Assembly: GCA_010909725.1 (NCBI GenBank)
Contig: JAACMV010000021.1
Location: 769,469 to 833,468 of the forward strand
Source: Picochlorum sp. 'celeri'
Taxonomy: Eukaryota > Chlorophyta > Trebouxiophyceae
Direction of reading: 5' to 3'
Length of the DNA stretch: 64,000 nt
Part shown: positions 20,387 through 31,942 of the stretch, piece after piece
Numbering within the stretch: the stretch's first letter is position 1
Layout: each line of letters opens with the position of its first letter
The notes under the pieces: model-generated
Told to the model about the DNA's origin: nothing
Seen by the model: only the letters and a program-made list of their open reading frames with translations
Database searches by the model: none
Position numbers and translations under genes: made by a program

Positions 20387-20603
20387 ATTTTCTTTGTATC
20401 ACTGGAAGATGAATGTCACTTACATGGTTGACATGATAAGACAGAGTTCGTGTCTGTGCGACTCTGCTGCTTGGTCATGGCGCTGCTCAAAGACTGAAGA
20501 ATTCTTTTCTACTGCTACAGGATTTTTTTTTGGAAAAATCTATAGGAGATGGACATAGCCATGGACAAGAAAAAAATGAGGTATTCTATGTATTTTTTAA
20601 GGA

Positions 20604-20632
20604 GAGATCTCGCGAGATCTCGATCGAGATCT
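20604..20632. repeat. two overlapping 18-bp palindromes
   Basis: GAGATCTCGCGAGATCTC at 20604-20621 and AGATCTCGATCGAGATCT at 20615-20632 are each perfect palindromes and overlap by seven bases. They lie in the 386-bp divergent spacer between the coiled-coil gene and VPS15. This spacer otherwise holds T-rich tracts and no gene. Confidence 0.9.
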
Positions 20633-20772
20633 GCTGCTGAACATGTGTGAACGGCCATGGTGATGGCAATGTCTGTATTTATTAAACCATAAACGTGAGT
20701 AAAAAACGCGAGTAAATAAAATAAAACAATAATGCGTAAAAAATCATGGTGATGATCTCGTAGGAACCACAC

Positions 20773-23700
20773 ATGGGGAATCAGCAGAGTCGAGGGACAA
20801 CGTTTGGGACGTTTCAAATTGAAAATCTCATTGGAGAGCTTCCTCATGTGGTATACAAGGGTCCTCTTGGTGCGATATATCTGCTGCATAGGAATACATG
20901 TGTGTGGTGGTGGATGTCTGACAAGGGTTTGGGTGCAGGGGAGCATGGACGGTTTTTTAAAACGTCAATGTGTGTACATGACGATGGAGGGCCTGTGGTG
21001 GTGAAGACGTATTTGAAACGGTCAGTATCAGATGATGTGACGGTGTATCAGAATGCGTTGTTGCGGGTGCAGGCGACGCTGTCCAAAGGGCTTGGTGGTG
21101 AGGAGAGAGAGGAGAAGGATACAAAAAAGGGTGCTCATGTGTGGAGCCATGAACAGATTATTCAGACGCCGCAGGCGGTTCATATTGTAAGGCAGTATTT
21201 TTGGTCTTCTTTGGCTCAGAGGATGACGAGTCGACCGTTTCTGACAATGTCTGAAAAGTTGTGGATTGGGTATCAGGTGTTGCGGGGGGTGGAGCAGGCG
21301 CATGCGTGCCATGTGTGTCATGGTGATGTGAAGACGGAGAATATAATGCTGACGTCGTGGGGTTGGTTGTTTCTGATTGATTTTTCTCCGTACAAGCCGA
21401 CCTATTTGCCTGCGGACAACCCATCTGATTTCAGTATATTTTTTGATACGAGTGGAAAGAGGAAATGCTGTCTTGCTCCCGAACGGTTTGTTAAAGGAGA
21501 CGTGGGTGGGTCGAATGAGTTGAAGCCTGAGATGGATGTGTTTTCGGCGGGATGTGTGCTTGCTGAGCTCTTTTCTGATGGTGCTAGTGTGTTTGAGTAT
21601 TCTGATGTGTTGGAGCTTGCGCGGAGTCGTCAATATCCTTCTGGATTTTTTGAGGCAATTGATGATCGAGTGGTTGGATGTGTTCGTAGAATGATTGATA
21701 TTGATCCAAAGCAGAGGCCTACGGCGTCTGAATGTGTGGCCATGTTTGTCGCGCATGATGATGTTGGGTCTGATGGTGTTGCACTGTTGGATCGAGTGTC
21801 GGAGAGATTGTTGGTGGAGAATCCGGAGAGTAGAGCACGAGCGGCAGAAGAGTGTTTCCATAGTATGATTATGCCATTGAGTGAAGACGGCAGAGGAAAC
21901 GATGACGTGTCTGAAGAGAGATGTTGTCATGCATTTGGTGATGATGATGATGCGAGGACGGCAGATGGTGACAAGATGGGACAGGTGTTGCGGGAGTATA
22001 TGGATGTTCATACGCTGGAGCGTGCTGCGAAGGATTTGATTCAAGAAACGAGAGGTGTGATGAAGGGGACGGACGGGTCTTTGTCGGTAGCAAAGGATCA
22101 AGCTCGAGAAAATAATGCATCACCTCCCTCTTCTCGTGAGGAGATTGCAGGCAGTGATGTACATGATGGAAAACAGACGTGTGATGTGTTACGAGATCAA
22201 TTTGTGGTTGAAAATATCACCATAATGTACTGTTCTTTAATCAGGGGATGCACAAACTGTAGAGCCAAGGTGCTTTTGTTGTATCATGTTGAGCAGTGCA
22301 GTAGATTGTGTAGAAACAAGGATGTCATTCTATACGTGGTGATTCCTCATTATATTACCGCGGCAACAGATATTGGATCTGGGTCTAGAACAAAATGTTT
22401 TGCGATGGCTGCGTTGCCGAGATTGTTTGCGATGGTTGATTCAATGCCAGCATCAGCGTCACACTTTTTTGCAGACTATGTGTTTCCTTCGATATCCCTC
22501 CTGCCCAATGATGTCGATTTGGCTGTGAGATCTGCTTACTCGAGAGCGGTAGGAAGGATTGGTGTGGAGGCATCGAGAACAATTCGATCCGAGGATGTAT
22601 CGATTGAGCAGCAAAGGGACGAGTTGAAGAGAGTGTCAAATTGGATTGAGAGAGGGGTGCATGATATTCTCGTTGGATCCTCATCGTTGCCAAAATTAGC
22701 ACTGCTTCCCGAGCTTAGAGAAATATCGTATGGTATTGGTCGGAAAGGAACAGCGGATGGGCTTTTGCCAGCATTGTTGACTCTTTTTAATTCCAGGGAA
22801 TGGGATGTGAGAGCAGCATTGTATTCAGCATTGCAGAGTATTGCTCCGGTTCTTGGCCCACGGGCTGTTTCTTTTATACTGCCCTTTATCGATAGGATCA
22901 TACATGATTCGGATTCGATGGCGTCCACTGCGGGTTTAAAGCTTGTTCAGCATCTCGTTCATGCCAGGCTTTTGAATCGCATGGAAATGATACATGTTGT
23001 CGAAAGAGTCATGCAGTCAGGGATGATTCGAAACCCGTGCAATGCTGTGCGCGGTAATCTGGTTTCATTAATCCAAGAATGTGTCCATGTCTTAGGTCCA
23101 GTGGCATCTGAGGCAATATTGTTGCCAAAAGTATGGGCAGCTCTACCATCAGGAGATGCTGCACTGTCGGTGGATGAAGTGGACATCTGCCATCTGCTGC
23201 CCACAAAAGATATAGGTAATTTGGCACCTATAGTAGAAGATGGCAGGCCGTTTCACGCAGAATTTGCATCTCAGTCATTGGAAGTCTACACGGTGAAGTT
23301 CAAGCCATTTACTGGCGTTGGGCGAAATCCTGCGTCCAAGCTGCAGCAAGCTCTGGCTCAGGTGCAAGGTCGGCGTCGGGTTGGCGCCGCGTCCATGTCG
23401 AGTGCAGCATCTTTGCTACCCATATCGTCCGTGAAAAGGAAGCAATCCTTTGTTCGATCCCAGGAGAAGAAGAGAGAAGCCGTGAACAAGAATGTTGATG
23501 ATGCTCAACAATGGAGGCCTCGAGGGATCCTTGTTGCTAGAATCCCATGCCATACCAGGTGTGTACAAAATGATCGGTACACGATCCACTGCATTAGTGT
23601 CACTTCTTCAAATCAATCATGTATGCAGGTCAATATCGCAAGTTTCGAGCAATATCTCTGGAACCACGTTATTTGCAACGGCTTCAAGAGATGGGACGGT

Positions 23701-24835
23701 GAAACTCTGGGATTCAAGGAGGATGGAGAGGGATATTTCATTCAGACATCGCTCAGTGTTAGAAGGAGCAAGCGGATATAGTAGTATAACTCCGGTCCCA
23801 GATGTTGGGGGCATGAAAGGGTTTGTGGTGGGCGGAATGGATGGCAAAGTTACAGCCTGGGACGTTGAACATGCATCGGCGTCAGAGCATGCAGGAACAG
23901 CTGGATGGGATTGTGGGCCCGGGCGTATTCTGGATTCTGGGAATCTTGCTCGTACAGGCGTGACTATTGTCACTTCAGAAGCGCGAAAAGTCTTCGGTAT
24001 CGACCCGCGTTCGCCTTCCTTTGTGTGGGATGTGGATGTGGAGGCATCCTTGGGGGTTCCTTTGAGATTAGCAGTTGATGCAGAATGTCCCCATTTCTTT
24101 ATCACGGGTACAAATAGAGGATACATTACAGTATGGGATGTGCGATTTATGATTGCCGTGAAGACTTGGAGAAACCCAGCGAGCGCCCCAGTGGAGTCAT
24201 TGGCTTTAACGACTGGAGCAAAGATGGGCGTTTCTTCAACTGGTCCTGTGCTCCTATCTGCCTGTGGCGAGGGTGAGATCTCTGGTTGGGACGCGGGTAC
24301 TGGTACATGCAAGATTGCTTTTGTCTCAAAGGAGAATTCGGCTCCCAATCATATTCCTGAATCATTGGTGGAGTCAACGATGAAGCATAGAAACACAGGT
24401 GCAGATCCCTTGGGATTGGCAAGGCAATTTGGTGCCGCTGATCTCAGAGCCCTGTCAACGAAACGGACATCTGTAAAGTCTATCTACGTAACTGCGTATG
24501 GAAGTGTACTGAGCGGAGGGATAGACAAGACGATTAGGCTTTGGGAGCCTCGAAGCGTGAAAAAGAGCTACATTGTGGCTGGGCCTCATGTTTCTGATCC
24601 AGAGCAGGCTCTGACCAAGTGGTCTTTTTCATACAATGCACGAACACATCAGGAGTGTAGAGTGATTGTTGAAGACAAAACTGTCGCACAAGGCGACAGC
24701 AGAGCGCTGCCAACGACCGGCACAGAGGGTATCTGCCACAGAGAGACTGTGACAAGCCTGGCTCAGGTCATGGGGCAGGCTGAGCCCCTCCTGGCCAGCT
24801 CGAGTGCTGATGGAGTCTTAAACGTATGGAGATGA
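20773..24835 (+). CDS. VPS15: VPS15 / PI3-kinase regulatory subunit 4
   Basis: Exons 20773-20869, 20939-23558 and 23629-24835 give 1,307 residues. VPS15 is the pseudokinase-like scaffold that brings VPS34 to membranes for endosome sorting and autophagy. MGNQQS is a myristoylation start. The kinase part has HGDVKTENIM and IDFSPYKPTYLPADNPSDF...FFDTS, typical of VPS15. Middle helical (HEAT-type) repeats surround the IPHYI region. WRPRGILVA introduces a WD40 domain in the last exon (TASRDGTVKLWDS to SSADGVLNVWR). The first intron (69 bp) is a multiple of three without a stop. Removing it joins KGPLG to EHGRFFKT, as the family requires. A Ser/Asp-rich insert follows the kinase part. Confidence 0.93.
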
Positions 24836-24862
24836 ATAAATAGATACAAAATTTTTACATGA

Positions 24863-27800
24863 TCAAGCAACTGGAATGCTTGATCCAACAGTGAAAGATC
24901 CTGGATTTAATGGAATTGATTTCGTAGCATTGTCAGTCTTGTAGATACCAACAAGTCTATCTGCAAGCTCAAACATATTGTTTCTGAGGGAAATAATGAC
25001 AAATTGAGCATTCTTTGTTCGTTCCCTGATGTAATTTCCTACGATGGACACGTTTTTGAAATCCAGTGCAGCATCAATCTCATCCATGACATAGAGCGGG
25101 GTTGGCTTGAAATGATGCAGGGCAAATACCAGCGACAAAGACGAAAGAGTTTTCTCTCCTCCACTCAGGTTGGCAATATTTTTCCAACTCTTTTTTGGTG
25201 GTCTCACAGAAAAGAGAATGCCTTCGCTGAAGGGATCTAGAGAGTCAACAAGTTCCAGTTCTGCATCACCCCCCATGGTGATCATTTGGTACATCTCCTT
25301 CAGTTTCAAAGATATTATATTGAATCCAGCCAAGAACTCTTCTAGCCTCTTCTTTCTCAGCTCATCATACGAATTTCTCGTCTTATCGCGGTCTGCTGTC
25401 GCGGCTTCCAACTCTGCTGCTCGCTGAGCACATTCTTCATCTGCCTTCATCCAGGAGGAAATGGCATCTGGATTGACATCCATTCTTTCCATTTCCTCCT
25501 CTAAAACGCCAATGCGGTACTGAACTTCGTCAGCACTACTTTCTGCTAATGTTTCAGGCGCAATTTCTTCAGGCACGGATTTCGTCAAGTCTTCGAGTCG
25601 CTCTGTCATGCCGCAGTACTCATTCTCCCAATATGTCTTCTTGTCACTCTCCTCCTTCAATGCAGTCTTTTGGACTTCAACTTCATTCAAAATGTCGACT
25701 TCAACCTGTCTGATTACTGACACTTCCTTTTGCTTGTTTTCAAATTCTTTTTTGATTTCTTGAACCTCTGATTCTTTCTCTTGCAGCACAGCTTCTTTAG
25801 CAGTGATCTGTTCGACAACCTTGAATGCTTCTTCCTCCAAAGCCTTAAATTGGGCCATCACTTCATCATGTTGCGCTTCCAGAGACTGGGCTTCTTCTTC
25901 TGCTTTTTTCGAATCTTTTTGGAGCTTTAAGATTTGCTTTTCGGAATTTTTGATCTGGGCCAGTTTTTTTGCCGTCTCAGATTCAACCGAGGTCAAATCC
26001 TCATGGAGGCGTGCAACAAGCTCCCTCTGTTTCTTCAATGGCGGCCCACCCACATTCTCCAATGCCTCCTCCAGCTCTTGTGCTTTGGATCGAAGTGATT
26101 TACTCTTTTTGTCCAAATCATCAAGGACTTTTTGGTTCTGCGCAATTTCGTGCTGCAACGATTGTGTCCTCTCAGCATCCTCTCGTGACACTGCTGTTGC
26201 AGCCTTTAATTCTGGAATTCTGGCGTCAAGGTCTTGAGCAAGCTGCTCAGACGATTTAACATCCATTTTTGCCTTTGTAATGGCAGTTTCTGAGTCTGCC
26301 AGGGCGGCTTTCGCGGCTTTGACTCTGCCTATAGCCTCCGACACTCGGCTTCTGGCTTCGCTCACCTTTCTGGTCAACTCCTTGAGTTCAATCTCTGCAG
26401 TCTCAGCCTCTTTTGCAGCAAGACTTGGATCACTCGCAGAGCTTGAAGCTTTTTCACCGATACACATGCGTCCTCCTCGCGGTTTCGCCCCTCCCCCAGA
26501 CATGGTACCATTCTCATTGATCATCTCACCCTTGACTGTCACCACCCTCCGCCAGCGTTTGTTTCCAGAATACGCTATGCGGGACGCTTGGTCTAAATCT
26601 TTGGCAACAAGAGTATCCCTCAAAGCAAAGTAAAATGCGAGCCGAATGTCTTCATTATTGCATTTAACCAGGTCAAAAAGACGCAGAGCTCCCTCTGGGG
26701 GCTCCACCTTTTCAGACAAGAACTTTTTCAGATGCGACTGTTTCTCCAGAATAAGGAATGTCGCAACTCCCAACTTATTGGATCGCAACAATTCGACACA
26801 TCTCTGCGCCGCAGAAGTCGTATCAACCACAACATAGTCCAAAGCAGGGCAAGCTGTGGAGATTGCCACATCATAGGCTCCATCAATGGCTCCAAGGTCT
26901 CCAAGTCGCCCTCGAATTCCAGAAATCTTCTTATTATCTCTCGCCTTGGTCAATGCCATCATTGCTGCACTATGGCTGGCCCTCTGGGAAGCATCGGCCT
27001 TCCTCTGTTCCACCTTTCCACGCAATTCCTTTACCATAGATTCTGTTCTTTTGGCCTCTTCCATCGCTTGGGCCTCCTCCGTCACAGCATCAGATACTTT
27101 CTGCTGCATTTCTTTTGCTTGGGACTCCATCATCTGTATATCAGCCATCTTGGTGCGATACGTCTCCTTGGCATCCTTGAGAGCAGCACATGCATCATTA
27201 TACGTGTCCATAGCAGACTGATTTGATTTTGCCAACATATCAACCTCCGACTGAGCGACATCGATCCTGCTCTTGACATCGATTATTTGCTTCTCCCAGG
27301 GAGCAAGCTCTGTTCGAACGCCTCGAAGTTTTCCAAGCAATTCCTCAGATTCCCCTTGGGTACCTGCAACCATGCGCTCCAACATCTCCTCTGCAGGTTG
27401 TACTTGTGCAGCAATATCCTCTGCCCTCTTCTCCAGATTTGGTATCTCCAGTTTGACTTTCTGAATATCAGACTGCACAGCATCAGCCTTTTTCATATCT
27501 TTCGCTGCTTTATCTTGAGACTTTTTCAGTTTAGTCTTCAAGTGTTTGATATCCTCTCTGTATGTGATATCCTTGCGCTCAAACTCTTTGAATTCCGCCT
27601 TCGCCTCTTCCAAATCTTTCTGAAGTGCAGAAAACTCTTCATTCTTTGCATTATACTCGGCTTCATACTGTGCCAAGCTCTCCGCAAACGATTGACACTT
27701 TTCCCTCTCCTCGGCAAGTTTGTCCTCCAGACTCGCCACATTCTCCGAAATCTTGTCAATGTTCTTCGCCGCATCCTTCCCATACAGAGCTGATATCAAT

Positions 27801-28775
27801 CTTTTAGACTGAATAAGCTCAATCTCCTTCTCGATATACGCCTCGGCAGCCTTTTTCGCCGCCTCCAAACCATCCCGTTCCCTCTCAGCAATCTTGAGCC
27901 TGTTCACCAACCCTTGACGACCCTCATTCAACGACTCCAACTGCTTCCCAGTCTCCTCAATCCTCTCAATATATGTATCCGTACCAATAATATCTTCCAA
28001 GTACTCCAGCAGCCCAGTCTCATGCTCCGTCTGCCCCTTTGGCTTCATCATGGAAATTTGCTCCACCTCCCCTTGAAGGATCAAAAACCTATTATTATCC
28101 AAATCAATCCCCTTCCCTTTGAGCAACTCCGTCACTTCTTTGAAGTTACTCTTTCTATCATTGATATAATAATCAGACTTATTGCTCCGATGCGCTGTCC
28201 GACTCACGACAAACTCTGAATTCGGGACCACCTCGTACCCAAACTCATCATCACTCTGCACATCACCACAGCCACAATCAACTCATACCAACCCCGATAT
28301 ACCACACAAGACCACATACCGTGTCGATAATCTCGTGAAAATACACAGACACGCGTGCCATTTCAAGGTTCCTGTGATTCGTCGAATTATGAATCAGCTC
28401 AGAGACCTTGTTCAACCGAAGCTGCTTTGCCCTTTTACCAAACACAAACAGCATGGCATCAATCACATTCGATTTACCAGACCCATTGGGACCAACAACA
28501 GAAGAGAAACTCTATATCGAGAAGAAGGAAGATCAATAAAAAAGAAGAGTAAGCCATGAAGAAGTCACAACCACCAGACTCACCTTGTGAAAAGGTCCCA
28601 CCTTCTGAGCCCCAGCATACGACTTGAAATTCTCCAGAACCATTTCTCGAATAACCAATCGAGGTACTCCATATGATTCTCCACCTCCAGAAGAAGAAGA
28701 ACCCCCGTGCTGCTCCTGCGGTTGGACATCCTCAGGAATGGCACTCGGAGCCACGTCCATCGTCGCCTCAGACAT
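24863..28775 (-). CDS. SMC4: condensin subunit SMC4
   Basis: Exons 28584-28775, 28320-28511 and 24863-28255 give 1,258 residues. It is one of the two ATPase arms of condensin, which compacts chromosomes. Walker A GPNGSGKSNVIDAMLFVFG is split from the leading NFKSYAG block by intron 1. SMC4 markers follow: NSEFVVSRTA and ILQGEVEQISMMKPKGQ. Two long coiled coils flank a hinge near residues 530-690 (GRLGDLGAIDG, MSGGGAKPRGGRM). The C-terminal head has LSGGEKTLSSLSLVFALH and DEIDAALDFKN. It converges with VPS15 with 27 bp between stops. Confidence 0.96.
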
Positions 28776-29100
28776 TATTCACCACTATTACTATCCAAGG
28801 ACATATAAATGAATATCTCATTGAATATTAAATGGACCTGGGCGTAGAATAGACACACAAGGATGGCGAGAGCGGTTGCAACCGTTTCCGCATCTATTTT
28901 GGGCGCCACCAAGAGGGTCGATTGAGGTGGCATGATGGGACCCATCCAAGACTACCTTGGAAAGGCCACGGCAATCCTCCGAATTCGGAGGTGGTCCGAC
29001 CATGGCTCTAGGCTCGTGAGGAGGCGACCTTGTCCAGCATCACGGTATCCACCGACCTCATGTGCAATTGTTCATATTCATGACAGCACTGACATTACTA

Positions 29101-29112
29101 CATATATAAAAG
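29101..29112 (+). promoter_or_regulatory. TATA-like box upstream of the candidate structured RNA
   Basis: CATATATAAAAG lies about 30-40 bp upstream of the long hairpin, a spacing suited to a Pol II or Pol III TATA box. No upstream snRNA element was recognised. Confidence 0.3.
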
Positions 29113-29142
29113 TAATAATCGCCATTGGAAAGGCGATATATC

Positions 29143-29212
29143 GGCTGACAGCAGATATCGTTCGGCGGGAGATCCGCTGAGGCAGAACGGACTGCTGCGA
29201 GGGGCGTCAGCC
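29143..29212 (+). ncRNA. candidate structured non-coding RNA (nested four-stem hairpin)
   Basis: Four stems nest in order: GGCTGAC/GTCAGCC (29143-29149 with 29206-29212), AGCAG/CTGCT (29150-29154 with 29192-29196), CGTTC/GAACG (29159-29163 with 29185-29189) and GCGG/CCGC (29165-29168 with 29174-29177). That is 21 base pairs in one long hairpin. ATACCA at 29215-29220 fits an H-box, and a further GCTGCC/GGCAGC stem lies at 29307-29335, so an H/ACA-type RNA is possible. I could not match it to U1-U6, SRP, RNase P or 5S RNA. Confidence 0.35.
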
Positions 29213-29422
29213 TGATACCAGCGAGTCAAGAAGGTGCGACGATTGGATGTAATTGATAAAGTTTAATTCTTAATGGGATTGGGAGGGGTTGTGGTGGTAT
29301 GTGGGGGCTGCCAAAGCCGTGGCTGACTCGGCAGCAGCAGATCGGAGACATGACGCAGCTGAGGCTGTCCGGGTTGGCGAGGTCATGGGGGCTGCGTGGT
29401 CAATCTGTAGTGATTTAATTAC

Positions 29423-30832
29423 ATGAAAGAGTATGAATTGATGGAGACATCGCTGTGCGGGTGTCTGTCAGCTCGGTGTGATTCTGGACGTTGGCTTTTC
29501 TGTCGTCGCGTTCTGATGGGTATCAATGTATGTGGTGTGCAGTGTAGCAATATAATGCGTTATCAAAGTGCGGTGTCCGTGCTAGTGCTGCTCTTGGCGG
29601 CGTGCTGTATGGGTAAAAGGCCCCCGAGAGGTTTTGAACCAGTTGGCCACGCACCAGGGCGTCTGTCTGGACAAGATGTGGACGAATCGAACACGGATGA
29701 TATGTATTTTTGCCCTGAGAAGGTAAAGAAAGGAACTAGCGCATTGGATACTCTCCCTCAGTTGAAAATTGAACATAAAATTGATTCGAGAAAGAAGCGA
29801 TCAAAGACTGATGTGTCTCTGGTGACACAGTTGTCGTTTGAGCGCCTGTACATGCTTGAAGGCCAATGTGCGGTGTGGAGTGGTGTCATTTCCGCTGCGG
29901 TGTATATTGCATTGGTTGATGGCAAGGCAGTGACGGTTGAATTGAATAGCAATCAGGATCCTCACCTGACACCCATGGAATATGTGAGAGAGAAGTTTGA
30001 GGAATTCCATAGAGTCACCGAACAGAAGAGCCTGTGTAAATTAGATTTGCAGCTTGTGAGTCAGACGGTGGAGAGCGTGTGGCTGTCCGCGTTGTACCCA
30101 GTGAATGCCATGAGAAACAGAGCTATTGCAAATGCACGCACTGATGTTATTTTGCTCTTGGATGTGGACTTTTGGCCAGCGGCCGAACTCTCTGAACTGA
30201 TGCAGCAGCCAGGAAAGTATGATTCTCTGCTCAAAGCAGTGAATAGTGGATCCGCTATCGTGTTGCCAGCGTTTGAAACAGGAGACTCTGGTGATATTGG
30301 TGTTGAGGTTGCTCGCGAGGCAGTTCTTGGGGGTAAAGACACTGCTGCGATGATGTTCTGGGATGGACGCATTAAACCATTCCATACAGATAGATACAAG
30401 GCAGGACACAGAGCTACTGACTTTAGGAAATGGCTCACGGCAGCCCATCCATATCGGATCCGCTACGAGGAAGGGTTTGAGCCTTACGTCCTTGTGGCGA
30501 GAAAGTTTGTCCCATGGACGGATGAGAGGTTTGTTGGGTATAGAAAAAACAAAGTCGTCCATCTTCTCCATTTATCCAACCTGGGCCTTCAATTTGTCGT
30601 TCACCCTGGTGCATTTGTTGTCCATAGTCCTCACCCAAGAGCAAGGACATGGAAGGTGACTCATACAACAGGACTCTGGGACCAGCTTGCAGACTTGTAT
30701 CGCGATGTTAAAGAAGGATTAGAAGGGAATAATTATATCCCCGCCTCCATGTATTCATGCAGGAATCACGTGATTGGGCCAATTATTCCTCAGATTCGCC
30801 ACATTTCAGAGTGGACATCAGAGGAATCGTAG
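29423..30832 (+). CDS. GT49-type (LARGE-like) glycosyltransferase, type II membrane protein
   Basis: A 469-residue intronless protein. The hydrophobic stretch AVSVLVLLLAACC at about residues 47-60 would be a Golgi signal anchor. If translation begins at ATG 29555 the anchor is N-terminal, which seems more natural. The catalytic part has the GT49 pattern: SLVTQLSFERLYMLEGQCAVW, then YPVNAMRN and LLLDVDFWP with the metal-binding DVD at 247-249. FVPWTDERFVGYRKNKVVHLLHL and HPGAFVVHSPH complete it. Related enzymes (LARGE C-terminal half, B4GAT1) add glucuronic acid, but the acceptor here is unknown. A paralogue lies at 38800-40550. Confidence 0.85.
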   Translation: MKEYELMETSLCGCLSARCDSGRWLFCRRVLMGINVCGVQCSNIMRYQSAVSVLVLLLAACCMGKRPPRGFEPVGHAPGRLSGQDVDESNTDDMYFCPEKVKKGTSALDTLPQLKIEHKIDSRKKRSKTDVSLVTQLSFERLYMLEGQCAVWSGVISAAVYIALVDGKAVTVELNSNQDPHLTPMEYVREKFEEFHRVTEQKSLCKLDLQLVSQTVESVWLSALYPVNAMRNRAIANARTDVILLLDVDFWPAAELSELMQQPGKYDSLLKAVNSGSAIVLPAFETGDSGDIGVEVAREAVLGGKDTAAMMFWDGRIKPFHTDRYKAGHRATDFRKWLTAAHPYRIRYEEGFEPYVLVARKFVPWTDERFVGYRKNKVVHLLHLSNLGLQFVVHPGAFVVHSPHPRARTWKVTHTTGLWDQLADLYRDVKEGLEGNNYIPASMYSCRNHVIGPIIPQIRHISEWTSEES

Positions 30833-30934
30833 ATTTTGATTTGTTTTTTCAACCTGTTTTATTATTGTTTCTTACTTACATTCATGGAAAGATTCATGGA
30901 ATGTCTAAACACAACGTCGTATCGTATGCTACTA

Positions 30935-31690
<756 letters not shown>

Positions 31691-31942
31691 TTTACTAATT
31701 TATTTTGAAGACTTTTACGTACTATATCGGATCGATGGGCCTCTATCACATATGAACAGGCATGTCAAGGGTACATGCGACATCAATGTTCGGTCAAAAG
31801 CATCCTTGGATGGTATCAGATCGATCTCTGGTGTCGACTGCATTCATACAGCAGGAATGAAAAACGTTGGGTTCCTTGAATGGATGGATTGGAGAATGCT
31901 GGTTTCGCCTTTTGTCTCTGAGTTGTATATATGAGGTAGAGG

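Larger units (their letters stand above)
28776..29422. other. 647-bp non-coding divergent region rich in hairpins
   Basis: No convincing protein gene lies between the SMC4 and GT49 starts. Between 28873 and 28991 there are several inverted repeats: CGGTTGCAACCG (28873-28884), a GCCACC/GGTGGC stem, ATGGGACCCAT, CCAAG/CTTGG and CCTCCGAATTCGGAGG (28976-28991). A second, stronger structure is at 29143-29212. The density suggests one or more structured RNAs. Confidence 0.5.

Noticed and set aside
21028..22101. Open frame of 357 codons on the minus strand
   Set aside because: It is fully antisense to VPS15, has no domain and a His/Arg-rich composition typical of a shadow frame.
23617..24348. Open frame of 243 codons on the minus strand
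   Set aside because: Antisense to the VPS15 WD40 exon; low-complexity and no motif.
28850..29060. SRP RNA on the minus strand
   Set aside because: A GGAAACGG stretch resembles helix 8 of SRP RNA, but the partner loop and the Alu-domain motifs are absent.
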